Source: a virus. Taken from it: a DNA stretch of 45,207 bases. Numbering within the stretch: position 1 is the first letter of the stretch; each line of letters starts with the position of its first letter. This document shows, piece after piece, positions 8,140 through 15,475 of this stretch. The DNA lies in IMG/VR virus record IMGVR_UViG_3300035070_002615, positions 1-45,207 of that record; one strand, written 5' to 3'. Position numbers and translations under genes: made by a program. The notes under the pieces are model-generated. The model worked only from the letters and a program-made list of their open reading frames with translations. It was not told where the DNA came from and ran no database searches.

Positions 8140-9489
8140 GTGCAGCCGAGACTCCAGTACAAACCTTCTGATGAACCTATCAGTTTGCTTAAAGCAGGTA
8201 ATGAACTCATTGTTGCAGGATATGCCAGTGTTGAACTGGTAGACAAGCAAGGGGACTTAATAACACAAGGAGCGTTAAAAGACGGATTTACAAAATTCAT
8301 GCAAAATCCATCATATAGAAACGTACAGTTAGCACACTCAAATATACAAGTAGGAGATGTCATTCCAAATTATACGGATAGCGAAGGGAGGTTGTGGAAA
8401 AGCGAAGTTGACGATGTCGGAATGTTTGTTGTAATAAAACTACGTGACGACATTGAAAAAGCCAAAGAAGTCGCTGCCGAAATACGAAAAGGTGCATTAC
8501 GTGGCTTTAGTATAGGTGGACAGGCATTCAAGAGAGTCAGAAAATCAGACCCTAAACATGGCGATTATCAAGAAATCAGCAAACTCGAACTCCACGAAAT
8601 CACAATTTGTGAAAAAGGAATAAACCCCGAAGCAACATTCAGAATATTAAAGGAAGATAAACAAGAAAAAAACAACAAGGTGAAAAAAATGACAGAAGAT
8701 GACACAATGAACCAGATGACCGACGTACTCTCTCGATTAGAGTCACGTCTTGACTCAATGGAAAAGGGTGAAAAACCTGCTTTCCTTGAAGATAAAAAAG
8801 ATGAAAGCAAGGATAAGGACATGAAAGATGACAAGAAAAAATCTGATACAGAATATTCTGATGTTATTACATCCGACTACCTAAACTGGATGGAAGACAC
8901 TCTAAAGAGTGCAGGAGTAGACACAATGGCTGCTCGTGCTCACTTTGATGGCGATTCAGTTGCAAAACAAAACATGGGTTCAACACCCGGTGAATTGCAA
9001 GGTAGTGACGTAACTAATGGTGGACAAGCACCTCTACGTCAACAAGAAGGAGGAAACCCATCCACAGGAGCAATCCCTAAACTTAACAGCGGTGGAGATG
9101 TAAAGAAATCTGATTTCTTGAATCCTATGGATTTAGATACTTCTGATGTAGAAGCAGCATATGAAGTTTACAAAGCAGCGGCTCTTGAACAAGAATTCCG
9201 TGGTTCTTTAGAATCTGATTTTGCTGCAAGATATCAAGCAGAACGTGCAGAAGAAATAGCAAAAGCAGAAGCAGCATCTTATGATGCTCGTGGTCCTTTA
9301 GATGCTATTACAAAAGCAATTGCTGAACTATCAGAAAGAATTGATAGCATTGGTACACCAGCAGAAGTAGGAGAAACACTACAAAAATCTGCTGCACCAC
9401 AACATGAAGTTCCATCAACTTCCGACCTAGCACAAATGTCTTGGGACGAAGTACATCAACTCGCAGGACGAGTCTTTGAGGGAGAGTGA
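8140..9489 (+). CDS. HK97-type prohead protease (S78-like) fused to scaffold domain
   Basis: Residues about 1-170 match the caudoviral prohead protease family, which cleaves scaffold and capsid proteins during head maturation. The likely catalytic triad is His66 (in LAHSN), Ser124 (in ALRGFSIGG) and Glu153 (in LELHEITIC, with the family's following Asn-Pro/Glu-Ala turn). Residues about 184-449 are a helical, Lys/Asp-rich and Ala/Glu-rich scaffold-like region ending in MSWDEVHQLA. The GTG at 8140 is the chosen start because the conserved domain begins soon after it (GYASVELVDKQGD at 27-39). No SD is visible there. The major capsid gene begins 5 bases after the stop. Confidence 0.9.
   Translation: MQPRLQYKPSDEPISLLKAGNELIVAGYASVELVDKQGDLITQGALKDGFTKFMQNPSYRNVQLAHSNIQVGDVIPNYTDSEGRLWKSEVDDVGMFVVIKLRDDIEKAKEVAAEIRKGALRGFSIGGQAFKRVRKSDPKHGDYQEISKLELHEITICEKGINPEATFRILKEDKQEKNNKVKKMTEDDTMNQMTDVLSRLESRLDSMEKGEKPAFLEDKKDESKDKDMKDDKKKSDTEYSDVITSDYLNWMEDTLKSAGVDTMAARAHFDGDSVAKQNMGSTPGELQGSDVTNGGQAPLRQQEGGNPSTGAIPKLNSGGDVKKSDFLNPMDLDTSDVEAAYEVYKAAALEQEFRGSLESDFAARYQAERAEEIAKAEAASYDARGPLDAITKAIAELSERIDSIGTPAEVGETLQKSAAPQHEVPSTSDLAQMSWDEVHQLAGRVFEGE
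8677..8683 (+). promoter_or_regulatory. internal Shine-Dalgarno for a nested scaffold protein
   Basis: AAGGTGA at 8677-8683 is followed by five A bases and an in-frame ATG at 8689. This is the same SD and spacing used at other gene starts in this region, and it lies exactly between the protease domain and the scaffold domain of one continuous frame. Confidence 0.55.
8689..9489 (+). CDS. nested scaffold protein from an internal in-frame start
   Basis: The ATG at 8689 is codon 184 of the protease-scaffold frame and is preceded by a good SD. Its product would be 266 residues: an N-terminal coiled coil (Met-Thr-Glu-Asp-Asp onwards), a Lys/Asp-rich linker, a Gly/Gln-rich disordered part, an Ala/Glu-rich helix region (about 170-205) and a C-terminal helix ending in MSWDEVHQLA. 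Making free scaffold from inside a protease gene is established for lambda (C and Nu3). Applying it here is inference from the SD and domain boundary. The scaffold would co-assemble with the capsid protein and be removed by the protease. Confidence 0.55.
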   Translation: MTEDDTMNQMTDVLSRLESRLDSMEKGEKPAFLEDKKDESKDKDMKDDKKKSDTEYSDVITSDYLNWMEDTLKSAGVDTMAARAHFDGDSVAKQNMGSTPGELQGSDVTNGGQAPLRQQEGGNPSTGAIPKLNSGGDVKKSDFLNPMDLDTSDVEAAYEVYKAAALEQEFRGSLESDFAARYQAERAEEIAKAEAASYDARGPLDAITKAIAELSERIDSIGTPAEVGETLQKSAAPQHEVPSTSDLAQMSWDEVHQLAGRVFEGE

Positions 9490-9494
9490 ATAAA

Positions 9495-10673
9495 ATGGCA
9501 AGAAATTACGTAAGAACAATAACTGATATGGAAAGATACTACTATGGTGCAGGTAACGCAATGGGTTACTCATACTCCGGTAGCGAATTACTGAAAAGCG
9601 ACAGCCCAATGTTGTCTACAACTGCTGGTACATACCAAGCAATTTATGGACGCAAAGTATGGTCTCAATTGAACCAAGAGTTCAACGCTTTCTCAATACT
9701 ACCAAAGAAACCTTGGGATAGGTCAGGATGGCGTGTTATAACTGGTAAGCCTTCAGATGCTACTACTGGTTCTTTACTTGGTGGAGTTGCAGAAAACTCA
9801 ACATTACCAGACACACAAAGACCAACATTCCAACACATAGCAGCAAAACCAAAGACAATCGCTCATACATTCGATATGTCTGAAACTGCTATCTTCCTTG
9901 CTGACAAGGATGACGGAATGGGAGATATACGCTCAGTTCTTAAAGAAGAAATGGGTAAACATCACGCAGAATCAATCAACAGAATGTTGTTAGACAAAGT
10001 AGATAATCCAGCAGGTAACAATTTTGAGTCACTTGACAGAATTACAGCAGCACATAATGATGACGCTAATTCAAAAACTGGATTAGATGATGACCATGAT
10101 GTTCTTGGAGCAACCAGTAACTTAGATATATACAGTATTGGTAGAGAAGCAAATAGGGCTTGGGCTAATGCTGAAATGAGTAACAATATTGTTAGCGATA
10201 CAGCAACTGACAGAGTTCTATCACTAGATGTCTTGGATGATATATTCCAAAGACTATGGGTACGTGGTGGAAATCCAAAAGTTATACTAACTGGATATGA
10301 CACATTGATGAGATTACAACAATTATTACAATCTCAACAAAGATTCATGGAAGAGAAGAGAGTTACACCTACTTACAATGGAGTAAAGGGTGTACCCGGT
10401 ATCGAGGCTGGATTCATCGTAGCAACATACAACGGTGTCCCAATCATCCCATCTAAAGATGTGACAAAAGATACAATTTCTAGAATGTATTTACTAGATA
10501 CAGATTACCTACACTTCAGTACAGCAATACCAACACAATACTTTGAGTCTGGTATAGAGACAGGAGACCCATTCGCAATAAACAGACTAGGACAGGAAGG
10601 ACTTTACCGAACAATGGGTGAAATCTGGACAACTTTCTTTGGAGCACAAGGACAGGTGAGAGACCTTAAGTAA
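9495..10673 (+). CDS. major capsid protein, HK97 fold
   Basis: The 392-residue protein follows the protease-scaffold gene directly, the usual capsid position. It has the layout of an HK97-fold capsid protein: an N-terminal arm, a Gly/Ser-rich E-loop region (about 75-110), the spine helix region with Ser-Glu-Thr-Ala and a long helix (about 127-165), a P-domain segment with RGGNPKVILTG (about 256-266) followed by a Gln-rich helix, and a C-terminal strand region. There is no separate delta domain, which agrees with scaffold being supplied by the upstream gene. The ATG at 9495 is preferred over the in-frame GTG at 9486 because GGAGAGTGA lies just upstream of it. Confidence 0.88.
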   Translation: MARNYVRTITDMERYYYGAGNAMGYSYSGSELLKSDSPMLSTTAGTYQAIYGRKVWSQLNQEFNAFSILPKKPWDRSGWRVITGKPSDATTGSLLGGVAENSTLPDTQRPTFQHIAAKPKTIAHTFDMSETAIFLADKDDGMGDIRSVLKEEMGKHHAESINRMLLDKVDNPAGNNFESLDRITAAHNDDANSKTGLDDDHDVLGATSNLDIYSIGREANRAWANAEMSNNIVSDTATDRVLSLDVLDDIFQRLWVRGGNPKVILTGYDTLMRLQQLLQSQQRFMEEKRVTPTYNGVKGVPGIEAGFIVATYNGVPIIPSKDVTKDTISRMYLLDTDYLHFSTAIPTQYFESGIETGDPFAINRLGQEGLYRTMGEIWTTFFGAQGQVRDLK

Positions 10674-10704
10674 GGTTTATTGAGGAATTATGGAGGAATG
10701 AATT

Positions 10705-11136
10705 ATGGCAACAACATTAACAAACAAAGGAATTACATACGTATGCAGTGGAACAGCAACTACTACTGTCAATCTAGATTTAGGTCTATGGTCTGGTGTA
10801 CCAACAGATGAGACACTATGGCTCGATGGACAGAACACCGCTGGATACCCCGGTAATTTGGAAGGTTTCCAAGCAACAAACACACAGGTAGCAGAAAGGC
10901 ACAATGCAAGACTTCTATCTCTATCTATGAGCGATGCATTAGCAGATACTAACACATTAACATTATCTGGAAATGTTAGTAAGATATTAACAGTAGTCAG
11001 TTCTCACAAAGATGCAACTACTAACTTATGTGTTACTAAAACAAGTGACCTTGTTCTAACGTTTCAAATAGAATCAACTGCTGATGGTACTACTGGTGAC
11101 ACTACTGGTGGGGAACTTTTACTGGTAGTAGTCTGA
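10705..11136 (+). CDS. 143-residue beta-rich protein after the capsid gene, possible head decoration protein
   Basis: The start ATG has GGAGG (10692-10696) 8 bases upstream. The protein is Thr/Ser/Val-rich, without long helices or charge clusters, ending in a hydrophobic Leu-Leu-Val-Val-Val. It is located right after the capsid gene, where capsid-stabilising or decorating proteins are often encoded. No family is recognised. Its strong SD hints at high expression, as expected for a stoichiometric head protein, but this is inference. The next gene's SD overlaps its stop. Confidence 0.75.
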   Translation: MATTLTNKGITYVCSGTATTTVNLDLGLWSGVPTDETLWLDGQNTAGYPGNLEGFQATNTQVAERHNARLLSLSMSDALADTNTLTLSGNVSKILTVVSSHKDATTNLCVTKTSDLVLTFQIESTADGTTGDTTGGELLLVVV

Positions 11137-11147
11137 GGTGACTCTTC

Positions 11148-11525
11148 ATGCCACAGGTAACATACATAGGAAAATACCACAGCAGTCCTCCACCGAGAGG
11201 ATTGACGCACACAGTGTATCGTGGCGAATCTTACGAAGTTAGCCAAGAGTGGGTTGACGAGTTTGGTGGTAAACTAAATGAAAACTATGTAATTTCAGGT
11301 GCAGAAGCAAAGACCGTTGATAAATTAAATGATGGAATACCTGACTCCGGTTGGAGAGTAGGAGACATCAAGACATGGTTGAAAGCAGAAGGAGTTTCTT
11401 TTAGTGCAGGATACAGGACAAAAGGTGCATTATTGGGTTTAGTTGAGGAACATCTAAATCCAGCACCACCTGTGGTTGAAGTAGAAGAAGCCGCTGAAGT
11501 GGTAGAAGAACAAACAATGGAGTGA
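11148..11525 (+). CDS. 125-residue head protein with HeH/SAP-like segment
   Basis: GAGGTGA overlaps the previous stop and precedes the ATG. Residues 3-40 form a beta-rich N-terminal part (VTYIGKY, then a Arg-Gly-Glu-Ser turn and a short helix), a pattern common in small proteins near phage capsid genes. Residues about 68-103 (GWRVGDIKTWL, then TKGALLGLVEEHL) resemble a HeH/LEM or SAP-like helix-extended-helix motif. The tail is acidic and Pro/Val/Glu-rich. HeH-type segments bind nucleic acid in some proteins and occur in phage head proteins. Its role here is unknown. Confidence 0.72.
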   Translation: MPQVTYIGKYHSSPPPRGLTHTVYRGESYEVSQEWVDEFGGKLNENYVISGAEAKTVDKLNDGIPDSGWRVGDIKTWLKAEGVSFSAGYRTKGALLGLVEEHLNPAPPVVEVEEAAEVVEEQTME

Positions 11526-11531
11526 TGAATT

Positions 11532-11798
11532 ATGGCAATAGCAGTAACAATTGATGATAGACCAGCAGTATTAGGAAACATGTACATGGTAACAGGAACA
11601 TATGTAATAAGTGGCGGTGTAGCAACAGGTGCAGTAGACCTAAGCAGTCAACTAAGTAGCATTTTATCCGTCACCGTTAATCCATCAGCAGCAGATATGT
11701 GTCATGCACATTTCGCTAACAGTGGAGATACAACTTTCGATATAGTGCATGCAGGTAACAACAAAAGTGGTAGATTTACAGCAATAGGACAACGCTAA
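11532..11798 (+). CDS. 88-residue beta-rich small head protein
   Basis: GGAGTGA lies upstream of the ATG. The protein is Ala/Val/Thr/Ser-rich with alternating strands and ends in a short basic tail. No family is recognised. It is the second of three small beta-type proteins following the capsid gene, so a head decoration or connector role is possible. Position and clean spacing support it being real. Confidence 0.65.
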   Translation: MAIAVTIDDRPAVLGNMYMVTGTYVISGGVATGAVDLSSQLSSILSVTVNPSAADMCHAHFANSGDTTFDIVHAGNNKSGRFTAIGQR

Positions 11799-11811
11799 GG
11801 CGGTGTTTTAG

Positions 11812-12024
11812 ATGGCAGTTAGTCCTAAAATACAAGTAATTGGACCTTTCTCGCCAGCGGATTTTTCGCCAAATAATCTTGGTGCATACAATACCGCTGG
11901 TAGTGTGAGTAAAGCAATGACTGATGCGGCAGCATCTACACCCGGCACTACATTAGTAGCAGTAGAACCAATTACTGTTTTAGGTAACGTATATCTAATA
12001 TTATCGTTAACAGGCAATGCATGA
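11812..12024 (+). CDS. 70-residue small protein in the head cluster
   Basis: The ATG follows the previous stop by 13 bases with a GGCGGTG stretch upstream. The product has a Pro-rich N-terminus (GPFSPADFSPNN), an Ala/Ser/Thr middle and a hydrophobic C-terminal strand. It is not recognised. Its placement in the chain of small genes, without other coding potential, is the main support. Confidence 0.6.
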   Translation: MAVSPKIQVIGPFSPADFSPNNLGAYNTAGSVSKAMTDAAASTPGTTLVAVEPITVLGNVYLILSLTGNA

Positions 12025-12039
12025 GAGTGAGGGATATGA

Positions 12040-12339
12040 ATGAGTTTCGATGTTAGAACATTAGAAATTGATGATATATCCAGAGCACAGAAACAAAACG
12101 TTAGAGTTGATACCGCTTATGATGGCGGTTCAGTTTTCGATGAGGTAAATCCATTAAAGGGAGTCACAAGAAATCAGCGAGCAAGAACAGAAAATGTTGG
12201 CGATGTTTTGAATATAGGTGCAGGGACTAGATGTACATACTGTGGTATGCTTCATTTTATGTGGAGAGCAGATTGTGGGGCTTGTGGCAAACCGATGGAA
12301 TTTAACAAAGGACATAGAGATGAGGTGAATAGATTATGA
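12040..12339 (+). CDS. 99-residue zinc-ribbon protein
   Basis: The start is the ATG at 12040, since the ATG at 12036 is in another frame that stops quickly. SD-like GAGTGAGGG lies upstream. The N-terminal 60 residues are polar with a Arg/Gln-rich segment. Residues 65-82 carry Cys-x2-Cys (65, 68) and Cys-x2-Cys (79, 82), a classical zinc ribbon. This is the third cysteine-cluster protein in the head region. Such ribbons in phage virion regions are usually structural, stabilising small proteins. The stop overlaps the next start (ATGA). Function is unknown. Confidence 0.75.
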   Translation: MSFDVRTLEIDDISRAQKQNVRVDTAYDGGSVFDEVNPLKGVTRNQRARTENVGDVLNIGAGTRCTYCGMLHFMWRADCGACGKPMEFNKGHRDEVNRL

Positions 12340-13109
12340 ATGATATATTTGATTTAACTTGGGAGTTTATGAAAGCAAGAAAACAAAGAGATTACTATAA
12401 ACACCAAAAAATAGCCATGCCACCGGGTATGAAATTGATGGACCACAAAGGTAAATCACATGGAACTTTAGGTAAAAAACATGTTGGTAAAGATAGTTTG
12501 TCTTTATCACAATATATAAATTCTTTAGCACATAGAATGCATGGTAGCAAAGATGCAGATACTAAGAATAAATTGGTAAGTAGTATGATGTTAAACGCTG
12601 TTAGCCCAGAAAATCCGTATAATTTAAAATTCCTTGCAGACCATTCAAGACTAGGTGACAAAATGGCTATGAATCCATTAGCAGTTAATAATGACGGTCA
12701 TCACGTTTCAGGACCTAATGGAGACCATGCACATCATGACAAATTTACTGATATGTATCCGCAACATCATTTTAATGAAAATGGTCAAGCGGGTAAAATG
12801 AAAATGAATCCAACAAGGGAAGATGAATTGTTAACTGTAAGTGAAAATCATAATGAGAGTGACCCAGTGGGATTAGACGACAAATTAATTGAAGTAGGTG
12901 AAAGACATGATGAGATGGACCACTCAGCAATGGTTCGAGAAGCAATTAATGCGGTAGGACCTGACCATCAAAAAATAATGGAATACATCAGTAATATGTC
13001 AGCACAACCCCAATCTCAACCCGAACCTATACCTGAACCTATGCCTGAACCTAGACCTCAAGTTGGAGTTACGGGGCAAACCAGTCTCCAAGATTTTGGG
13101 TTTAATTAA
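12336..13109 (+). CDS. 257-residue His/Met-rich protein of unknown function
   Basis: The start overlaps the previous stop by four bases (ATGA), with GAGGTGA 7 bases upstream. An N-terminal helix with Lys/Arg (1-25) precedes a Lys/His/Gly-rich segment. Residues about 105-150 contain many His (HHVSG, HAHHD, QHHFNENG). The C-terminus carries PEPIPEPMPEP-type repeats (about 228-242) before a Gln-rich end. I do not recognise a family. It lies between capsid-associated genes and the head-tail adaptor, so a minor head or completion protein is likely by position. Confidence 0.72.
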   Translation: MNDIFDLTWEFMKARKQRDYYKHQKIAMPPGMKLMDHKGKSHGTLGKKHVGKDSLSLSQYINSLAHRMHGSKDADTKNKLVSSMMLNAVSPENPYNLKFLADHSRLGDKMAMNPLAVNNDGHHVSGPNGDHAHHDKFTDMYPQHHFNENGQAGKMKMNPTREDELLTVSENHNESDPVGLDDKLIEVGERHDEMDHSAMVREAINAVGPDHQKIMEYISNMSAQPQSQPEPIPEPMPEPRPQVGVTGQTSLQDFGFN

Positions 13110-13124
13110 AAGTGAGTTGTATGT

Positions 13125-14690
13125 ATGCCCCAAGTATTCAATCCCGGTGAAGGCGAAACAAGACCCTTAGACCCCGATGCTATAGTATACACTACTGCTC
13201 AAAAAGTAGCAGATTTGCTTGACATAGGACCACAAGAAGCGGTGTTGATGTCTTCTAATGCAGAAGCAAATGCAGTTTTCATTACAGGTTCTGATTACAG
13301 AGCCATAGGTTTTGGTGTAGGAGATACAATACTTATCTACAGTGATGCTGACCCTATGGGTTTAGAACGTGCAATTATTGGTATAACTACATCAACAGGT
13401 GGTGTAAAACTAGCATTTTCATCTGCAATTAATCCCGGTTTGTATGAAACAACGGATAACGGTTATGTGCAGAATCAAGCATCTTTTTCTGATGGTAGAA
13501 CAAGAGGTCTTACTAAAACAAAAGTAGAGACTATCATAAAACGTATGCAAGACAAGATAGATAATGAAACTCATAATGCTTGGAGACCCTATCTTGTTAG
13601 TGCAGAATATATTAATTTCGATACATACAAACCTTACAGGCGTAGATACTATACAGATTACGTAGGAACGACTCCTCTGCTTTTTAGAAATGTTCAACAA
13701 ATATTGAGGCTTGAACTATGGCAAGGAGATGACTATAGAGAAATTGGTGCAGCAGAAGCACGTATACATCTCCCTGACAGCGTACAAGCACTTTCTGGTT
13801 CTATTGTTATGTCACCGGGAAATGGTAGTGCTGCTACTTTAACCATAGGTACTGGCACTAATCAGTGGAGAAGTGCTTTTGATAAAATTACAACTGCACA
13901 AAATCTTGCAGATTTAATTAATAAAGAAAATAGAGTGAGTAAAACCGCTATTGATTTTAGTCCAGCCTTTACACTTGAAGGTAATACTGCTAATGTTGCA
14001 CTTCATAACGAATTTTACGCTTCAGCCAATTCTGATTACGGTACAGGTATAGTCAAAGTTACTAGTATGAGAGGTACAAAAGGTGGAGAAACTTGTAGTA
14101 TAGTAACTACTAATTCTAACATAAGTATTAATCAAACTACACAGGCTAATACTACATTTAGTAGTCTTGATAGTACAACTATTACAGTCGATAGCACTAA
14201 TGGTTTTGTTGATGCTGGAGTTGTTGTTGATGCTAGTGGTGATGTTTTCAGTTACACAGGAAAAACATCGACAACTTTTACAGGATGTACAATTGTAGTC
14301 GGTAGTGCTTTATCCGATATTGGTGGTGCTCTTACTCAACATTCTTTAGTTGTAGATTTACAAGGTGGTAGTTCCAGTGGAGACCAAGGTAGGTTAAGAG
14401 ATTGGTGGCTTGACCACGAAATGGGTATAATCTACTTCAACAATTCATATCCATTCTTTGAGTGGAATGCAATCAAAACTTCTTACATTTATGGTGAAAG
14501 ATATCTTGAACAGGCTATTGAAGATGCTTGTACAAAATTAGTTGCTATTGATTTATTGATGAGTGATGATAGGAGTATACTCATACCCGAAGGTTCGCAG
14601 AATGTTGATTTAGCATCTAAAATACAACTATATAGAGCAGATGTAGATAGAACTATGGCTCGATATAAAGAGGTGGTTCTCTTTGGTTGA
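13125..14690 (+). CDS. enlarged head-tail adaptor (connector) protein with inserted beta domains
   Basis: The two ends resemble gp6/gp15-type head-tail connectors, which ring the portal and join head to tail. N-terminal helices (ATAQKVADLL region, 23-36, and IIKRMQDKIDNETHNAW, 136-152) lead into an Arg/Tyr-rich loop (YRRRYYTDY), and a C-terminal helical hairpin (LEQAIEDACTKLVAIDLL, about 462-479) ends in a Tyr/Lys helix. Between about 220 and 430 sits an extra beta-rich part that includes ITVDSTNGF and TSTTFTGCT, a motif found in other virion proteins. The family is usually far shorter than 521 residues. Start at 13125. The ATG at 13121 is in a frame that soon stops. The end overlaps the next start. 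Confidence 0.6.
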   Translation: MPQVFNPGEGETRPLDPDAIVYTTAQKVADLLDIGPQEAVLMSSNAEANAVFITGSDYRAIGFGVGDTILIYSDADPMGLERAIIGITTSTGGVKLAFSSAINPGLYETTDNGYVQNQASFSDGRTRGLTKTKVETIIKRMQDKIDNETHNAWRPYLVSAEYINFDTYKPYRRRYYTDYVGTTPLLFRNVQQILRLELWQGDDYREIGAAEARIHLPDSVQALSGSIVMSPGNGSAATLTIGTGTNQWRSAFDKITTAQNLADLINKENRVSKTAIDFSPAFTLEGNTANVALHNEFYASANSDYGTGIVKVTSMRGTKGGETCSIVTTNSNISINQTTQANTTFSSLDSTTITVDSTNGFVDAGVVVDASGDVFSYTGKTSTTFTGCTIVVGSALSDIGGALTQHSLVVDLQGGSSSGDQGRLRDWWLDHEMGIIYFNNSYPFFEWNAIKTSYIYGERYLEQAIEDACTKLVAIDLLMSDDRSILIPEGSQNVDLASKIQLYRADVDRTMARYKEVVLFG

Positions 14691-15015
14691 TAGAGAAACA
14701 TTACTTGGAAAAAGGAGTAGAGAAGAATTTGAAAGTTCTCTTATTGCAGATTTCACTAAAGACAAAAAATTACAAAAAGAACTAAATGAAGGCTTCACAC
14801 AGTATCCTCCTAGTCTTAGAGAAATGAAAGTTTCACAAGAAAAATACAATGATATACTAAGTGAAGAAGAAATCGAACAAGTGGTTGACAAAAGAATGTT
14901 AACTGAATCACCCTTATTGAAAGAATATAAATTAAAAAAATCCGGTAAAAATATCATACCTGATTTATATGAATACCATGTAGAAGTTAACAAAGTGATA
15001 AAGGTGAGGAAGTAA
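14683..15015 (+). CDS. 110-residue helical protein between adaptor and tail terminator, TTG start
   Basis: The TTG at 14683 is chosen because AGGTGG (14671-14676) lies 6 bases upstream. The gene overlaps the end of the adaptor by 8 bases. The protein is rich in Lys/Glu and mostly helical with no recognised motif. The ending is a strand plus basic VRK. Position between the connector and the tail-terminator candidate is that of head-completion or neck proteins, but the sequence alone does not prove this. Confidence 0.65.
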   Translation: MVDRETLLGKRSREEFESSLIADFTKDKKLQKELNEGFTQYPPSLREMKVSQEKYNDILSEEEIEQVVDKRMLTESPLLKEYKLKKSGKNIIPDLYEYHVEVNKVIKVRK

Positions 15016-15464
15016 TGGTTGCAACATTCAAAGAAGGTCTTGATGTTGTAATTGATACGTTCAAGGATAACTGGAATAGGGCTAACACAGATAATATCAA
15101 ACCTGTAATTATAGATATTGCAGAAACTTCTCCAGAAAGAGGTAAGCGTATAAATTTACAAAACAGTGATTATGTCTTAGTATTTGAGACTGCACATAAC
15201 GAAGAAATACCTGATATTCTTTATGATTTTGTAACCACTAGAATAAATATTACAGTTGACATTAGAACTTCAAAAAGCAGAAAGAGACTTCAGCAAATGG
15301 AGAATGAAATTAGGAGGTGTACCCATCTAAATCGCAAAGGAGATGGGGTTAACTTCGATAGGTTAGTATATAAAACCCGTACAGACCTGTCTGACCGGAG
15401 CAAGATGTTGTTCCGAATGACCTTTCAAATTGAGGTCGTAGTCTTTGCAGAACAAATACCATGA
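15015..15464 (+). CDS. tail terminator / tail completion-like protein
   Basis: The stop-start overlap TAATG joins it to the previous gene, with AGGTGAGGA upstream. The 149-residue protein shows the alternation typical of small neck or tail-terminator proteins: an N-terminal helix (FKEGLDVVIDTF), a strand with VIIDIAE, a central strand pair with INITVDIRTS, a helix with Arg/Lys (KSRKRLQQMENEIRR), and C-terminal strands with FRMTFQIEVVVFAE. Such proteins cap the tail tube where it meets the head. It sits directly before the tail tube gene, the normal order. The assignment rests on fold pattern and position. Confidence 0.55.
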   Translation: MVATFKEGLDVVIDTFKDNWNRANTDNIKPVIIDIAETSPERGKRINLQNSDYVLVFETAHNEEIPDILYDFVTTRINITVDIRTSKSRKRLQQMENEIRRCTHLNRKGDGVNFDRLVYKTRTDLSDRSKMLFRMTFQIEVVVFAEQIP

Positions 15465-15475
15465 GGTGAAAAATT

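Noticed and set aside
9486-9494. GTG at 9486 as capsid start
   Set aside because: It overlaps the protease stop, and the SD GGAGAGTGA precedes the ATG at 9495 better.
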